From positions 56,850,350 through 56,914,349 of the forward strand of contig OY365806.1 in NCBI GenBank assembly GCA_959347315.1: 64,000 nt of DNA, written 5' to 3'. Positions within the stretch are counted from its first letter, which is position 1. The number at the start of each line of letters is the position of its first letter. Of the stretch, positions 20,297-32,867 are shown piece by piece. A program made the position numbers and the translations under genes. The DNA is from Bimastos eiseni (lineage: Eukaryota > Annelida > Clitellata > Crassiclitellata > Lumbricidae). A model generated the notes under the pieces. The model saw only the letters and a list, made by a program, of their open reading frames with translations, was not told the DNA's origin and did not search any database.

Positions 20297-23146
20297 CTTG
20301 TAAAAAATAGAAAAAATATAAGTTGAAGCCAGCGTTTGCAACAGATGAGAAGCTTGTCAATTGTATGCCATTAGACAAGCACACTACTTTATTTACCTGA
20401 CTCCAACCTGGGGAGGAGATATATTGTTACCTGCAGAGGGAACATATATTGCTACATGTATAGGATAATGGAAAGGGTGATAATAGATAGCACTGCCTGC
20501 AACAGGAAGATTTTCACCAGCAGTTGGAATTAGAAGAGGGATGAGCGTTTTGATCCTGTTGACACTGGAGTGAATTCACCCATCCTTCAGCTGGACTCAT
20601 AATAGGAATGAACGCGGCTGACGCGAATCTAGCCATCCTTCAGTTGAGGGATGAGTGCAAGTAGTCCATAAGCAATTAATTATTAGTTGGAATTTTCAAA
20701 TTTCTGAACTTTGAAAAGCCTTGTTTGTTGTGTAAGTACACCGGCTGGGATTCTTATGAGACCCCAGGACACAAGCTGCGACCAGCGCATTGCACCATGC
20801 ATTAATCAATTAATACCGACTTCTGAGATGCATTAAAAAATTAATTTATGCTAGAACAATCAATTCATTTTAATTCTATTACTAATCCCAACAAGTATAA
20901 GTAAAGTATAAGTCAAATGAATACAATGATAATTAACAGGAGTGGGAACAATAGGGAAGAAAAAAGGCCCTAAACAGGTTACCCTTTTCTTGGAAATACA
21001 GCAAGCAGTGATATAAACAGACAATTCAGATTTAAAAACCAACAATAAATTTAACTAGTCAAATAGCGGATGCGGTGGGTCATACTGAACCTATTATTAA
21101 TAATAATATAACTTATTATAATAATAATAAATGAATATATCATCATCATCATCATGTACGTAACACACTTCATGACCATGGTCACATCTAACAGATGTTC
21201 TACTAGTATTGCTTTGGGAATATGATAAATGCCTTCAAGCCTCAATAGTTTAATTTTGTCAATTAATCTGAGAAAAGAAATAACAGTTAACTTTTTCTTT
21301 TGTCTTTCTTTGTCTCTTCTTTCTCTTTGCAGAGGGTTTGGGAAGTGGGTTTTTGTAAACTTCATCAACATCTTTCAGAGCCTGTTAAAATGCATCACAA
21401 AACTGAATAAAACATAATACAAGTCAAGACCAAGTCAGCCATGAGCAAATACATGTTATCAACAGCATAACAAGTGCATAGGATATTTTTTATTTTTCAC
21501 TGCCAGATAAAATTCTTTTGCTTGTTCCATAAATATTCATTTAGTTTATTGATTAAAAGTATTTTTTCCCATGTGCACATGGTCAGAAATTCTGAATCTG
21601 AATGGCTGAGATTTGATCACTATAAAAAAAAGAATTCTGTGGAAATACATAATCGTAGTTATACCAGCGTTGCAGTTGGTTCAGTTATCTCAGGGCTATG
21701 CATACTCTTTCCACAGAGAATATCAGTACTTAACCAGCCAAGCGTAGACTTCTACTGTCAGACAACTCAGTCTGAAGACTTTTAATTGGCATACAATCTG
21801 GCCATAAACTCCAAACTAATCTTTATCAAAACATTTGTTGGGATGCAATAACGGAATGCAACTACACACTGACACCTCACTCTAAGGTGACCAATGACTG
21901 ACTGTGATTGTAATTGAACATTTAAGTGACACGGACAGCAAACCAAACATGGAAATAAATACCTTCCAAATACACAAAACTGTTAAATAAGTCTGGTACA
22001 CACACCTAGCATAAGCAAACTCCAACATGTCTGAAATTACTGAGCAAATTCTGCATTTAGACGAAATAATTCGTTGAAATGACGAAGAAATCAGCGACTG
22101 ACATGTCCAGTAACATGCTTAGAATCCTGTCATAAAATCCAAGCGCTTGTATATAATAAAATCAAATACATTAGACCTTTAGAGAATGAAAAGTGCAGCT
22201 TAGTCCAAGAATGCATTTGATGAAAATGACACCAAGAATTGCCAAGTGTATCTACCTGTTTCTTACCAGATTCCAATGCTTATCAAACGCCAGGATGTAA
22301 CCAGTGCAGATCCCTCGCACGTGCTTATAGTTGCGCGTTATAACCTTCACCTTTATGTTTTCTGTCATACATCGACGCATTACACCCAAAGGACCACGTA
22401 ATCGTTCATCTGTGAAGCATTACACTCAGAATAATTATCATTCTCATCTAAACCAAGAAACTGCCTTTCTACAATAATAACTGTAGCAGCATTCGTATAT
22501 ATCTCTTGTTGCTCTACACGTGGCTATAATTTAGATGGAAACAGTGCATACTATACGTTTTCAGATGCAACTCCATCAGCAAAAATTACAACTGAATGAA
22601 TTTTATTTTCGATTAGGGTCAGGTTATACGTGGTGAGGGTCATTTAGGTTCAGGGTATGTGTGGTCAGGGTCATTTAGGGTTACGGTATGCGTCGTGAGG
22701 GTCGTTTAGGGTCAGGGTCAGTGTGGTTTATAAAATACGACGAAATGATCTGCGACAAAATGAACAGGAACTTATAGTAACCTGTGTATAACAGTTGAGT
22801 TGCTTATCTACAGCACTGGGCTTCAACCACTATTGAAACAAGTGACCAAAAATCGAATGATTTCATAGTTATCCTAACAGTGTTTACGACATCACTTGCC
22901 TCTCATACGTGTCAGTACATTATGAATTTTCCGTTGACGCACTGGCACCAGTTCCACATCACAGACCTTGTCGCCACGGTGATGTGCAAGATCAGCCGCC
23001 AACCCAGCTGGGTTGCTGACATCCTCTGAAGCCTTAGGACCTGGCTTACGAACAGCCATATTGTCCTTTTCATCAGCAGCACGTTCAAGCGAGCTCCCTC
23101 TTTCAGGCAGAGTTGTTCTTGCTATACTGAGTGGATTTGACGCCAT
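19529..23146 (-). CDS. LSM11: U7 snRNA-associated Sm-like protein LSM11 (4 exons)
   Basis: LSM11 replaces an SmD protein in the U7 snRNP ring and works in the nucleus in 3'-end cleavage of histone pre-mRNAs. Exons on the minus strand: 23146-22900, 22409-22267, 21381-21292 and 20296-19529, joining in frame to about 415 residues (human about 360). The Sm1 motif spans exons 2 and 3: IKVKVITRNYKHVRGICTGY, then AFDKHWNLALKDVDEVY. The Sm2 motif is at the extreme C-terminus, VRHVNQLFIRGDNVVLV. A long Ser/Lys/Arg-rich linker separates them; this split Sm domain is diagnostic of LSM11. A Lys/Arg cluster (KRKKRQRKTKEK) follows Sm1. The first intron has a GC donor. The exon 3 donor (GTTAAC) is weak. The ATG at 23146 is the first in frame; a further upstream exon is possible because I do not see the N-terminal FLASH-binding motif. 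Confidence 0.9.
21292..21381 (-). CDS. LSM11: LSM11 exon 3: end of Sm1 and basic cluster
   Basis: Acceptor TTTTAACAG. It begins ALKDVDEVY, which finishes the Sm1 motif, and continues to KRKKRQRKTKEK. The donor is assigned to GTTAAC at 21291 because it keeps phase 0 and the frame meets a stop soon after. It is not a strong site. Confidence 0.75.
22267..22409 (-). CDS. LSM11: LSM11 exon 2: first half of the Sm fold
   Basis: Acceptor CTTCACAG and donor GTAAGA. It encodes ERLRGPLGVMRRCM and the Sm1 strand residues up to FDKHWNL. Two bases, 47 codons, end in phase 0. Confidence 0.92.
22617..22735. repeat. Degenerate G-rich tandem repeat in LSM11 intron 1
   Basis: Three to four copies of a roughly 30-bp unit around GGGTCATTTAGGGTTAGGGT with GTGTGGTGA spacers. 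It resembles scrambled TTAGGG sequence but has no clean telomere array. Confidence 0.6.
22900..23146 (-). CDS. LSM11: LSM11 exon 1
   Basis: Starts at ATG 23146-23144 (MASNPLSIARTTL) and ends VLTRMR plus one base. The next bases are GCAAGT, a typical GC donor. No GT donor gives a frame that joins the Sm1 exon without a stop. Confidence 0.75.
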
Positions 23147-25869
23147 AATGCTAGTCAATGAACGCAGCAGAAGCTGAAAAAACCTGTTCTACTGACCACC
23201 CGCTCAGTGTCCTTTATTCAAAGAATCTGGTCCTCTTCAATAGAAGGAATTTTCATGGTTGACATCTACAAATTTGTCACAAGTGATGCTAATACCAATA
23301 GAGCAGACTCATTCCATTTAAAATCAACACACTTCCATGCATCCAATATTCATAAAAAATAGCATGAGAAACTTTCAAGACTGAAATTTTAAATTTATGA
23401 GTCAACCGTAATCAGAGATGCGAGTAGTCAAAATTTACCAAAATGCTTCAACTCGCACTAATCATAATGCTCTATGTCGGATTCTGTAGCAACTAGGGAG
23501 ATAATATTTATACCAAATTGCAGGTATTAGATAGCTCAAGTGGATATACAACTAGAATTCTTGATATATACTTACAAAAATATCGAGCAATCTTACCCTA
23601 CTTACATTGACCTGAGCAAAACTGCACAAACTAGGTGTTGTTTAATCATTATTGTGGCAATCATAAGCAATTTGTTGACAATTTTCATATTGGTTATTTT
23701 GCACGAATATATTGAATACAGTTTGTGATCTGTAACAGGGAAAACTGTTTTAATCTTAGGCATGCTGGCAATGTTGTTGGTTTAGGGTTCATCAGTATAT
23801 TACGTATGCCAAATTCAGACAGTCAATCACTTTCTCCTTCTAACACATTTATGACCTGCCACTTTGGCCTACGATGTGGTGTCAGCGGTGGCCTGTTAGT
23901 AGCGACATATCTATGCCCATTGCCCAGGGTAATAAAGCAGGTACTGTGACAGCTGTGGTCCTCTGACATCATGCCACTATTTATGCAAGATCAAAACCTA
24001 CTGGGTGGTCAGAAGTAGCCATCTTGGGCTATATGCTATGGGATCGGATTACGTATTCCCGCATGAAGCTTTCCGCTTTTCACCCACCTTCCCACATCAA
24101 ATTCTCGCATGAAGCATCCCGCTTTCACCCATTGCACTCCCGCATTTCACCCGTCACCGAGTAATAGCCCGAAACAGTGTCTATAAAATTCTTCCTAATT
24201 AATGAATTAATGACGTGCATTAGCCAATCATGCGCAGACGTGATTCTAGTAAATTGATAACGGATCACATCAGATGTGAACGGAGACCAGATGTTCAAAA
24301 TATTTCCATGTGGGAATACCACACTACTTGCCCTGGTTCCCAGGATATTTTGCGGGTTTGTGCATGCGTGGTCACAGTAGGTGTGTTGAGGAACTGACAG
24401 TTGAGAATTAAAACTAATAGTAACACAGAATATTCTGTGATAGTAGAGACTTACATCCATCCGATAGTGACCCATAGATATAAGATCAGTGAAGCAACCC
24501 CGCATAAAATAAACGATATGGCCTCCCACCAACGACCAATGAGATAGTTATATTATATGCATCTTGTCACGACTCTGCAACGCCACGATCTCTATATATT
24601 GGTCTGCTTCAACACTAGTGCGTAAATCAAAACTAACGCTTTGCTCAACTAATACCTCGTCTGTTGGCCCTTTGCTTTGAAATGATACCCCTCTCCGACT
24701 TGCTCTTTGAATTTTACTGGCTGCCATGCAATATCTACAAATTCACAGATAAAAGAACCATATGTTACATCACATTTTGTGGGAGAGCACAACCAGTGGC
24801 AGCAATCTGGATGTCTGGTTTCGTCAAAACTGAAAGTGGACTCAAATTTGGAGGGGCCACCGCTGGCAGCCACAAACTCAGTTGGTGGGGGCAATGGCTT
24901 CTCCTGGCCCCTCTGTAGACGCAACCACTGACCACAACACACTGATCACTCAACCCTTAAATATATAGAAGTTAAAACATGGAAGATCATGTCCTTTTTA
25001 AAAATTCAATTTTTCTTATTAACATAAAAAATTGATATCCCATTTAAATTTCGAAATATTCTGCTACATAGACACTGCCTTTTTTGCTTTTGCACGTAGT
25101 TAATGTACAAAAAACTTAAATAAAACCTTAAGTGGCGTAGGACTACGCCACTGGATGACGTACTAGGGCCTATGACCCACCATCCAAAGCTAGCGATTGA
25201 GCGTTAGCTGCAATACATGGAAATTGTCATTAACATCCTCCGAAAGCTGCTGTAATTGTTAAATTTTATCACCAAAGCTAGAAGCTTTGCTAGAAGCTAG
25301 AAGCACCAAAGCTTCAACTGAAACAAGATCAATTTCACCAAAACGTCGTGTTTCTTAATAATTAAAGTACATTTCTGCACCCTATCAGTTAGCGATATGC
25401 GCCTTCTGGGGCACAAAACCTCTATTATCGCTCATCAACAAAATCTACAAAATCATTCTAACTCGTAATATCTCAAAGTGTGGCTATATGAGGTGTAAAT
25501 CTGCATTATTTTCTGATTCAATATATGAAATGTTATGCTTGTACGTCAAAAATGAGCAATGTTACGCTAAACGGCCGAAGTATCTTTCTGTAACGCCACC
25601 AAATCGCCCATCGCTGAAGAGAATTTATAATATTGATTCGATTCAAATCATTCTTTCCTTCATTCATTTAACATTTGTATAGCGCATATAAACGGTGCCT
25701 TAGCGGGATATTCCACCTCGAGTCACAGGGTAGCGACTTTGGACAAATTGCTCAGTGCTCACCCATATATCGATAATTGTCTACTCTGTTTCAGTTTACA
25801 ACAGCAGAGCCAATCCCTAGACTAGAAATAACAGGAGGGTGCAGAAAGCACTGCAGATAACCTACGTGT
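23147..25869. other. Upstream of LSM11: no gene recognised
   Basis: Presumably includes the LSM11 promoter. Contains a degenerate tract at about 24045-24145 built on CCCGCATGAAGC and CGCTTTCACCC. Minus-strand open frames at 24125-24532 and 24649-24942 encode nothing I recognise. A LINE-type 3' end is at 25655-25725. Confidence 0.5.
25655..25725 (-). mobile_element. CR1/L2-type LINE 3'-end fragment
   Basis: On the minus strand a GGCACCGTTTATATGCGCTATA end is followed by ATGAATGAAGG tail repeats, like the other LINE ends in this window. Confidence 0.4.
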
Positions 25870-26860
25870 TGATGAGATATTCGTTTATTTAGAAATAACA
25901 CAAAACGCATTCCTCATTGGCAACAGTCGCATCTCTAAGAGAGTGTGTTCCAGACGGAATGGCAACTAAGAAGGCGCGATGATGATTGGCCGAGGTGCTT
26001 GAACGAGGCATCAAAAGCACGCCACCAAAGGAAGAACGAAGAGTTCGACGGCCAGCTGAAACAGGGCTACTGCAGATAGGTCGGAGCAAGAAGCTAAGAA
26101 GGCATCGCTAGACCAGCAGCTATGCTATAGACTATAGCTGATGCGTTGCGAGATGGTAAGTCAGTGTAAAGAATCATGCATGCAGGCCTACATGTAGTCC
26201 GAGACAGAAGTGTACTTAGAAAAGCGCCGACGAGCCGAGTGGCAGAGTGAAGAACTGATCGGCTCTTGAGGCAGGCCAACCGAGACAAAGCATATAATGT
26301 AATGGTCAAGACGGATTGTCAGTCATTACAGAGGCATGGACTAGGGCAGCAGCAGCAGCAGCGTCATGATAGGGAAAAAGTAAGAGGACGCAGCTGGCGA
26401 ATTTCATAGTTACTGTAGGCCTATAACAACTGCGGGTATTAAGCTGATTGATATGCAATGAAAAGCAGAGTTATTGGTCTAGAATAATCCTAAGTTTCTG
26501 AGAAAGGCTTCAGCCACCAAAACACCCAGTCACAGCCAGTCAACACCCGCCAGTCGAATTCGACCACATAGCCAGATTAATTGAGTTTTAGTAGCGTTGA
26601 GAAGGCGATTAGAGGCCAGCCAATCTGCAATGCACATCAAGGGGCCGCTGTCCTCTTCACCCAGCTGCGCAAACCACGCACGATCCTTGTTCCCGGTCAC
26701 ATACTGCTATAATTAGGCAGCACCGGGCGTTCTGTGTCTGGCCCCACGACCACGTCATCAGAGTGATCAGACACCAATGTAATGTAATGTAAATCCTCGA
26801 AACATTTTCAGCGCCCACAAAGGCCGTCACGGAGACCAGCTTATTCACCGGCGCTATACC
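25870..26860 (-). mobile_element. CR1/L2-type LINE, broken reverse transcriptase
   Basis: Minus-strand translation in shifting frames gives recognisable C-terminal LINE reverse-transcriptase segments in the right order: IADWLASNRLLNATKTQLIW, then RNLG-ILDQ, ALVHA, SVLHSATRLVG, LYTDLPSRN, and RRTLRSSFGG with NHHRAF near the end. Several frameshifts and stops break the frame. No long frame remains. Confidence 0.65.
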
Positions 26861-27475
26861 TTAATCTGACTTGTTCTGCTCTATACTCCAAACTGTGTTG
26901 TTCAACTAAGGATCGATGGGCTGGAAAAAGACGCCGTATGCCTATAAAATTAGTAACATGGTAACAATAACAACCCTTGCTCATTGAGGTTAGAGTAAAC
27001 TGAATCTCACTTATGCGTGATAGTTATGTAGACTTCAGTGTGACCAGCTTCAACTTCAAGTGATTGCGGAGTGTAAATTTGCTAGATCCTCCGAAACTGG
27101 GTAAAATTCATTACTGTTTTCAATTATAACCCGAGACCACAACCAAGAAACCGTGGATTGTAAAGTGCAGAGACTAATATAAAGCACTGAATCTCTACTT
27201 AGATATCACTTTCTCTCATGATGAGATGAATGCCGCGTTTATATTAGAACCTTCGCTGTATCGCACGTCACCATGAAGTACTACCTTCACTGGTAATACA
27301 TTTATGCCTGGTTCAGTAAACAACAAATTCAGCAAACAACAGTTCTGCCTTCTTTACCTCCAAACAAGGGTTCCAGCTGCAGTTAGATCGACGATGGATG
27401 GGAAAAATGTTCACGAACCAGTTTAGTAGCAGCAGCCAACGATTTGCCACCACAGCAGGTCTGGTCTCCCTAGCT

Positions 27476-27527
27476 AAAAATATATAACCTCTCAATTTAA
27501 AAAAAATATATAACCTCTCAATTTAAA
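27476..27527. repeat. 26-bp tandem duplication
   Basis: AATATATAACCTCTCAATTT occurs twice back to back. Confidence 0.85.
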
Positions 27528-30416
27528 AATGTTTATTATTATCATCAGTACACTGATTTATAAAGCTGAAACATTCAAAATGACATCAACCAAGAACAGA
27601 ATCATCGGAGACCGCAACCATCGAAAGGGAAAGAGCAACAACACAGCAAAACCTACGTAACAATCCCATAAGCTATATTAAGATTTCCATGTAAATTCGT
27701 CAAAACGTCTGACAGATAGATGGAGCCACACACAAACGCACAGCAAGAAAAAAAGAAAATAGAAAAATAGAGCCGTCACGTGACACAAAACACGCAGAAG
27801 GGACGCCTCAAAATGCGAAACAGACGAAGACGATCTTATTTAAGCAAACAGGAAATAAGCAGTTCCACCTTATGACCTGATCATCATCAACTGTACAGGA
27901 GGACAATAAACAAATGGAACGGTAACATCACAAAACAGACACGCAATGCTTCATGTATGCAAATATCACTCGCTTCATTTGGCGAGGGTCGAGATATGAA
28001 AGTAGACATTCACGTACATGAATCTAAACAGCCATCTCAAGAATTGAATTATAAGAAAAAAACCTATTGAAACCACAAACCGATATATATATATATATAG
28101 TATATAATATATATACTATCTTATTGTAAAGAATAGCAGAAGCCGAGACAAATATATATGCCACTTAGATGGATAAGTATATGTATGTATACATTGTCAA
28201 CATTATGTGCAATCATTCAAAGATTTAAAATGAACATGTAACAATACGGATAGCAACATGTTTCACAATCACAAGTTAAGAAAAACAGCTGTGAAAAAAA
28301 CTACTTTGCATTCAGCAACTATTTACCTAGGCATAACATGTGCATGCTTCGTCAGCCTACATTTGTTCACGCACTTGTTCATAAGCAAACGACAATACAA
28401 GACGATGCTAAGCAAATGATACACATATTGCCAATGTGTATCTAAAATGCAATCCTTCTGAGCAGGTCATGACTTATCTCGTCCTTCGGTTAAAAATATT
28501 TCAAGTTTCTGAGACTCTGCAGCATATAATAAGTAAACCGATTTGAATACTACACCTAAATGAATGCACAATTTTCTAGTCATTTGTGATGTGCAAGCGT
28601 TAATTACGAAACCTGGACATAGACTTTCTGAAAATTGAACAATAGTCCTGAATGTTATCAACATAAACAGACAATGCACCCAGCTTCGTCTTATCGAGTG
28701 ATCAAGATTTCTCTTGAAGTATTCAATGAAACAGACAGAAGAGTTTTAAAAGACGCCAGATTTCACAAAGCCATCCAAACATAAAACTACTGGACTGCAA
28801 CAAAAGGGGATGAATCTGTCAACCAGTGAAAGAGCGCAGTTCACCTCAATGAAGAAAATCAGTTGTAAAACGGACAGTTTGTCAGTTTGAGAAAAATATT
28901 ATCTCGACAGAATGCTTTAGCTGCTATGTCGTGATGCTAAACTTAGTCCGGCTGAAGAATCATAAATTTGATAAACTCAGGAGATCAGATTATATTAAGT
29001 CATTTAGATGATCATTGTTTCACAATTGCAACATTCAAACTGATCAACAGAAACCCTAATAATTAATGAGTCACAATATCTGCTTAGACAGGTAATAAAG
29101 CCTTGCTGAAACGATGACATATGGAACATTGTGGTTAATTACACTATAGTCAATGGTTCTCACATCTGTAATATAGTTTTGGTGTAGAATCATGCCAGTG
29201 AAGATTCAATCAATTAAATAACATTCAATCTGGTTTCTTGTAGGGACCTGAGAATCACAAAGTTTCAGTCAAAAAATTGAATCTCAAATTGAATCGGAGT
29301 AGAGGTTCGAATTCGATAACGCAGGCACCGGTTTGATATTTACTTGCAGTGTACTTGATACCACAGTTGTCAATATATCAATGTAGGCCTGACAACTTTT
29401 CTGCAGTTTAAAATCAATGATACTACAAAATTAGTTAATTAACAGAATTAAAAAAACACAAACAATTGTGTAAAATTAAAATCAATTATGCAATTTTGTT
29501 CAAATTTTATGTTCATTAAATTTGGTCACACCTTAGTGTTTATATCATTTGTGAACTAATTCAGGAAGCCTCTTGGACCTACCTATGCAATGTCAGATGA
29601 AAAAAATCCTTGTAATGGCATGCACAAATCAAAGGTGTGCATTTCTTTTAGAAGGATTCTAGTGTAAATCTTTTATCATTTGTCTTCCAACTGAATTAAT
29701 GCTCTCTAAAAACACAGCTTGTGGCTTGAATAGCAAATAAATCACTCGACAATAGTGGAACCAGGTTTCTTTTTTCCTTCCAAAATTTTATCTAATTGCA
29801 TTTCTAACCTGCACCCATCAGATATCTGCTCATTTGATGCCCAGTTGCAACTTCTGAGTTTAGTGCAGCTGCATGCTGCAATCCACACTCAGTAAACAGT
29901 TAAAATAATTAGCTTACAACAAATTTTGTCGAGGGGTGATTAAAAAACTTTGGAAAGTTCAACTGTAGTAGCATAAACAAAGAGTAACTTAGACCGTTCT
30001 ACTATTGCTAAATAAATTTTTGTTATTTGAAGAGTTCTACACTGTACCAAAATTCTGTGCCATCAACAGTCGTCTAAAGTGATAACGGATGCAACACTCA
30101 TTGCGCTAATGTCGAGCCCTTGGAACTCATTCCATTCAAATGATCAGACACGCACAACGCAATGTACAGTGAGAAACTTTGGAATCAGAAGACACAACTA
30201 CACAGTCGTACTGAATCTGTTGAAGAGATTTGCCCATCTGCACCAACAAGAGACAGGACGAACACAGTCTCTGACTGACTGACTGATGCCTCTGTCAAGT
30301 GAAACAAATAGATTCATCAATTGTGGTCAAGCCACTTTCTCAACATCAGAAAGAAAGACAACAGCAACAACAACAATGATGATGTTCATCCAACACTTAT
30401 GCAACAAGTGATTAAC

Positions 30417-30421
30417 AGTGA

Positions 30422-30481
<60 letters not shown>

Positions 30482-30485
30482 TCAC

Positions 30486-30548
<63 letters not shown>
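30417..30548. repeat. Two long (AT)n arrays with a palindromic frame
   Basis: AGTGATGCAT (30417-30426), about 25 AT units, then ATGCATCACT (30477-30486), the exact reverse complement. A second run of about 30 AT units follows at 30489-30548. The first array with its arms is one large perfect palindrome. Confidence 0.9.
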
Positions 30549-30550
<2 letters not shown>

Positions 30551-32175
30551 TATACACATCAGTATGTATACAATTGACATTCAATTGCCTTTCTGCCATC
30601 ACACAAATCATTATCAAACAGTTAAAAATGGGAACCAACTTTCTGTTTTAAAATTCATCAGCTTTTAGTACAGAAAATTATTTGTCATTTTGCACAAAGA
30701 GAAAGTATTCATTCACAGATGATTTAGAATTTCTTGTTAACATAAAATCAGTTTTTAAAATATGTGCATAGATTTTCATTCTTATAAAATATAAAATTGT
30801 CTACTACAGGAGTAAATTATATAAACATCAATTTTCTTCATCGTGAATAAAATGAAATATATTATGGATTCAGTTGTAAGTATATTCAGCATAAGAACAA
30901 ACAAAAACTAAGCTCTCCTTTCATAACAGTGCATATTTGTACAAGGATTAAAATACTTGAAACTTTGTTGTACCTAGTGTACAGAATAACCTTAACAACA
31001 TTAAAGAGTTGAGGCATTTTACGCAGCATGGTGACAAGTTTAGATGGAGGTTGATTTTTGCCCAAAAGAGGAGTCAATCATTCCATGTCAATCAATTTGC
31101 TCCAGTCAAAAATATATCCACAAATTTAAACTAGCTTCACTTCAGTGCTTGCAAATTTTGCTCTACTTAATTTTTATTTATCTTCTAGCAAATTGTTCAA
31201 CCTTCAATTTCCAAGATATCTTTTCTTCATTTCTCTCTTACTAGTACCATTAGTAATAATGTCTAAAAAATTTATCACGGAAGTTTAGAACCGGTGATAT
31301 AGAAAAGATTAGCAAATTGAAATGCATCAACTGATCTTTAAATGACACAAACACTGCAACAGTTACACTCAAACCCAACAGAAATAAAATTATAAATAAA
31401 CTCTATGTTCATTTAAATAAGTAAAAATATGAAATATACATTTATATGAGGCTATTTCTTAATTTTACATTATTCATACAGTACGTATGGACGTACACTG
31501 TCTCCAAATGTCTTTTCAGCAAATCAGAGCAATGATGTATTTGAAACAAATACACAACTTTATACATAATGTATATTATGTATACATAACTATATATAAA
31601 ACATGTATATGGATCTTGTACCATGGCAAAATGAGTTGTATTAATACGTAACATCATCAAAAGTTACATAAATGACATTATCAGAAATTTGTAAGTATAA
31701 ACTTGATTTAAAACAGAGAGACCTTCTATGCTACTAGAAAAATAATATAAGTACAGCATGTTTTCAGAAGCACATTTCACATCACTTTAGCTCATGTCTT
31801 TCTTTATAGAAATATACAGATTCTCGATTAAAAACTAAGAAACACCTAAACGCCACCACATAGCCGCATACATGGTCTCTCATACCTACATATATACTGC
31901 TTGCGTGCGCATGTGCATAAGTATATGTAATCTACGACTCCGACAGATTCGCTTAGCAGTACCAGCTAAAGAAGGCTCCACGTCAAGTTAAATTCATAGC
32001 CAACAACAAAATTAAATTGAAAGAAAAAATCACTAAGCACAGGATTACTTCAAAACCAAACAATGCAGAAGAAGCCACTTAGAAAGAGTTTACAGAATTA
32101 CTTGGAATGAAAGCCATCCAAACTATATTTAAAAAACACACATATATAAGAATATATATATATGTACAGTTGTAT

Positions 32176-32207
<32 letters not shown>

Positions 32208-32346
32208 CCACCCACAGGTATTCCATGTACCATGCACTCAGTACAACTGCATGTACATTTTGTAGTATAACATATGTATATACAGATTTCAAATGGACAT
32301 GCACAGTCACAATATGTATGCATAAATATATATATATATATATATA
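32176..32346. repeat. (CA)n and (TA)n microsatellites
   Basis: A CA run at about 32179-32207 and a TA run at about 32326-32346, in the probable calcineurin 3' UTR or just beyond it. Confidence 0.9.
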
Positions 32347-32739
32347 CACACACATATACATACATAAATGTACACCTTCATATTGATGAATATATATATG
32401 TACAAATGCACATATATAAATATAGTAGAGCAACATGATTAGTGCTTCTAAATTGATCTAAGGAATAATAAAATGACATAAGAAAGTTACAATATTATGA
32501 AGTAAAAGAATAATATTCATCATCCGAAGAAGAGTCCATTTTACATCTTCTTGAATTCACGATAGGTAATCTTGTCCTGTCTGTCTGTGGGGTGTGTGCT
32601 CATGGACTACACATCGTACCCAGAGGGAAGAAGAGGCCAGCAGCACCTGCTGCCCAGCGCTGCCCCAAAAGGCCCCCCTCCTCTTCTGCTCTGCCGCCCT
32701 GCCAGGTCCATGCATGGACGGACAAAGGAGGAACGGCCG

Positions 32740-32867
32740 TTACAGCTTGCCATCCGTGTTGTTGCCGACCGTCGGAGGCCGTGGTGGCATGCGTTCGTTC
32801 ACCTTGTCCAGCTGCTTTGCTTCCGAAAATCCACTGATCTTGTGAGATGGAGAAAAGCCACTCAGCA
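32740..32867 (-). CDS. PPP3CA: Calcineurin A last exon: autoinhibitory segment and stop
   Basis: Acceptor TGTCTGCTAG. It encodes [32 protein letters not shown] and a short tail ending GKL, stop TAA 32742-32740. The tail after the autoinhibitory motif is much shorter than in vertebrates. Confidence 0.93.

Larger units (their letters stand above)
26861..32739. other. Between LINE fragment and calcineurin stop: no gene recognised
   Basis: The part nearest 32739 should be calcineurin 3' UTR. Features seen: a 26-bp tandem duplication at about 27476-27527, AT tracts near 28083-28125, the paired AT arrays at 30417-30548, and CA and TA microsatellites at 32152-32346. The long open frames here are translations of AT or CA repeats. 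Confidence 0.55.

Noticed and set aside
22617..22735. Interstitial telomere array
   Set aside because: TTAGGG-like words occur but not as uninterrupted hexamer repeats.
30321..30668. Open frames of repeated Ile-Tyr
   Set aside because: Translation of AT dinucleotide arrays.
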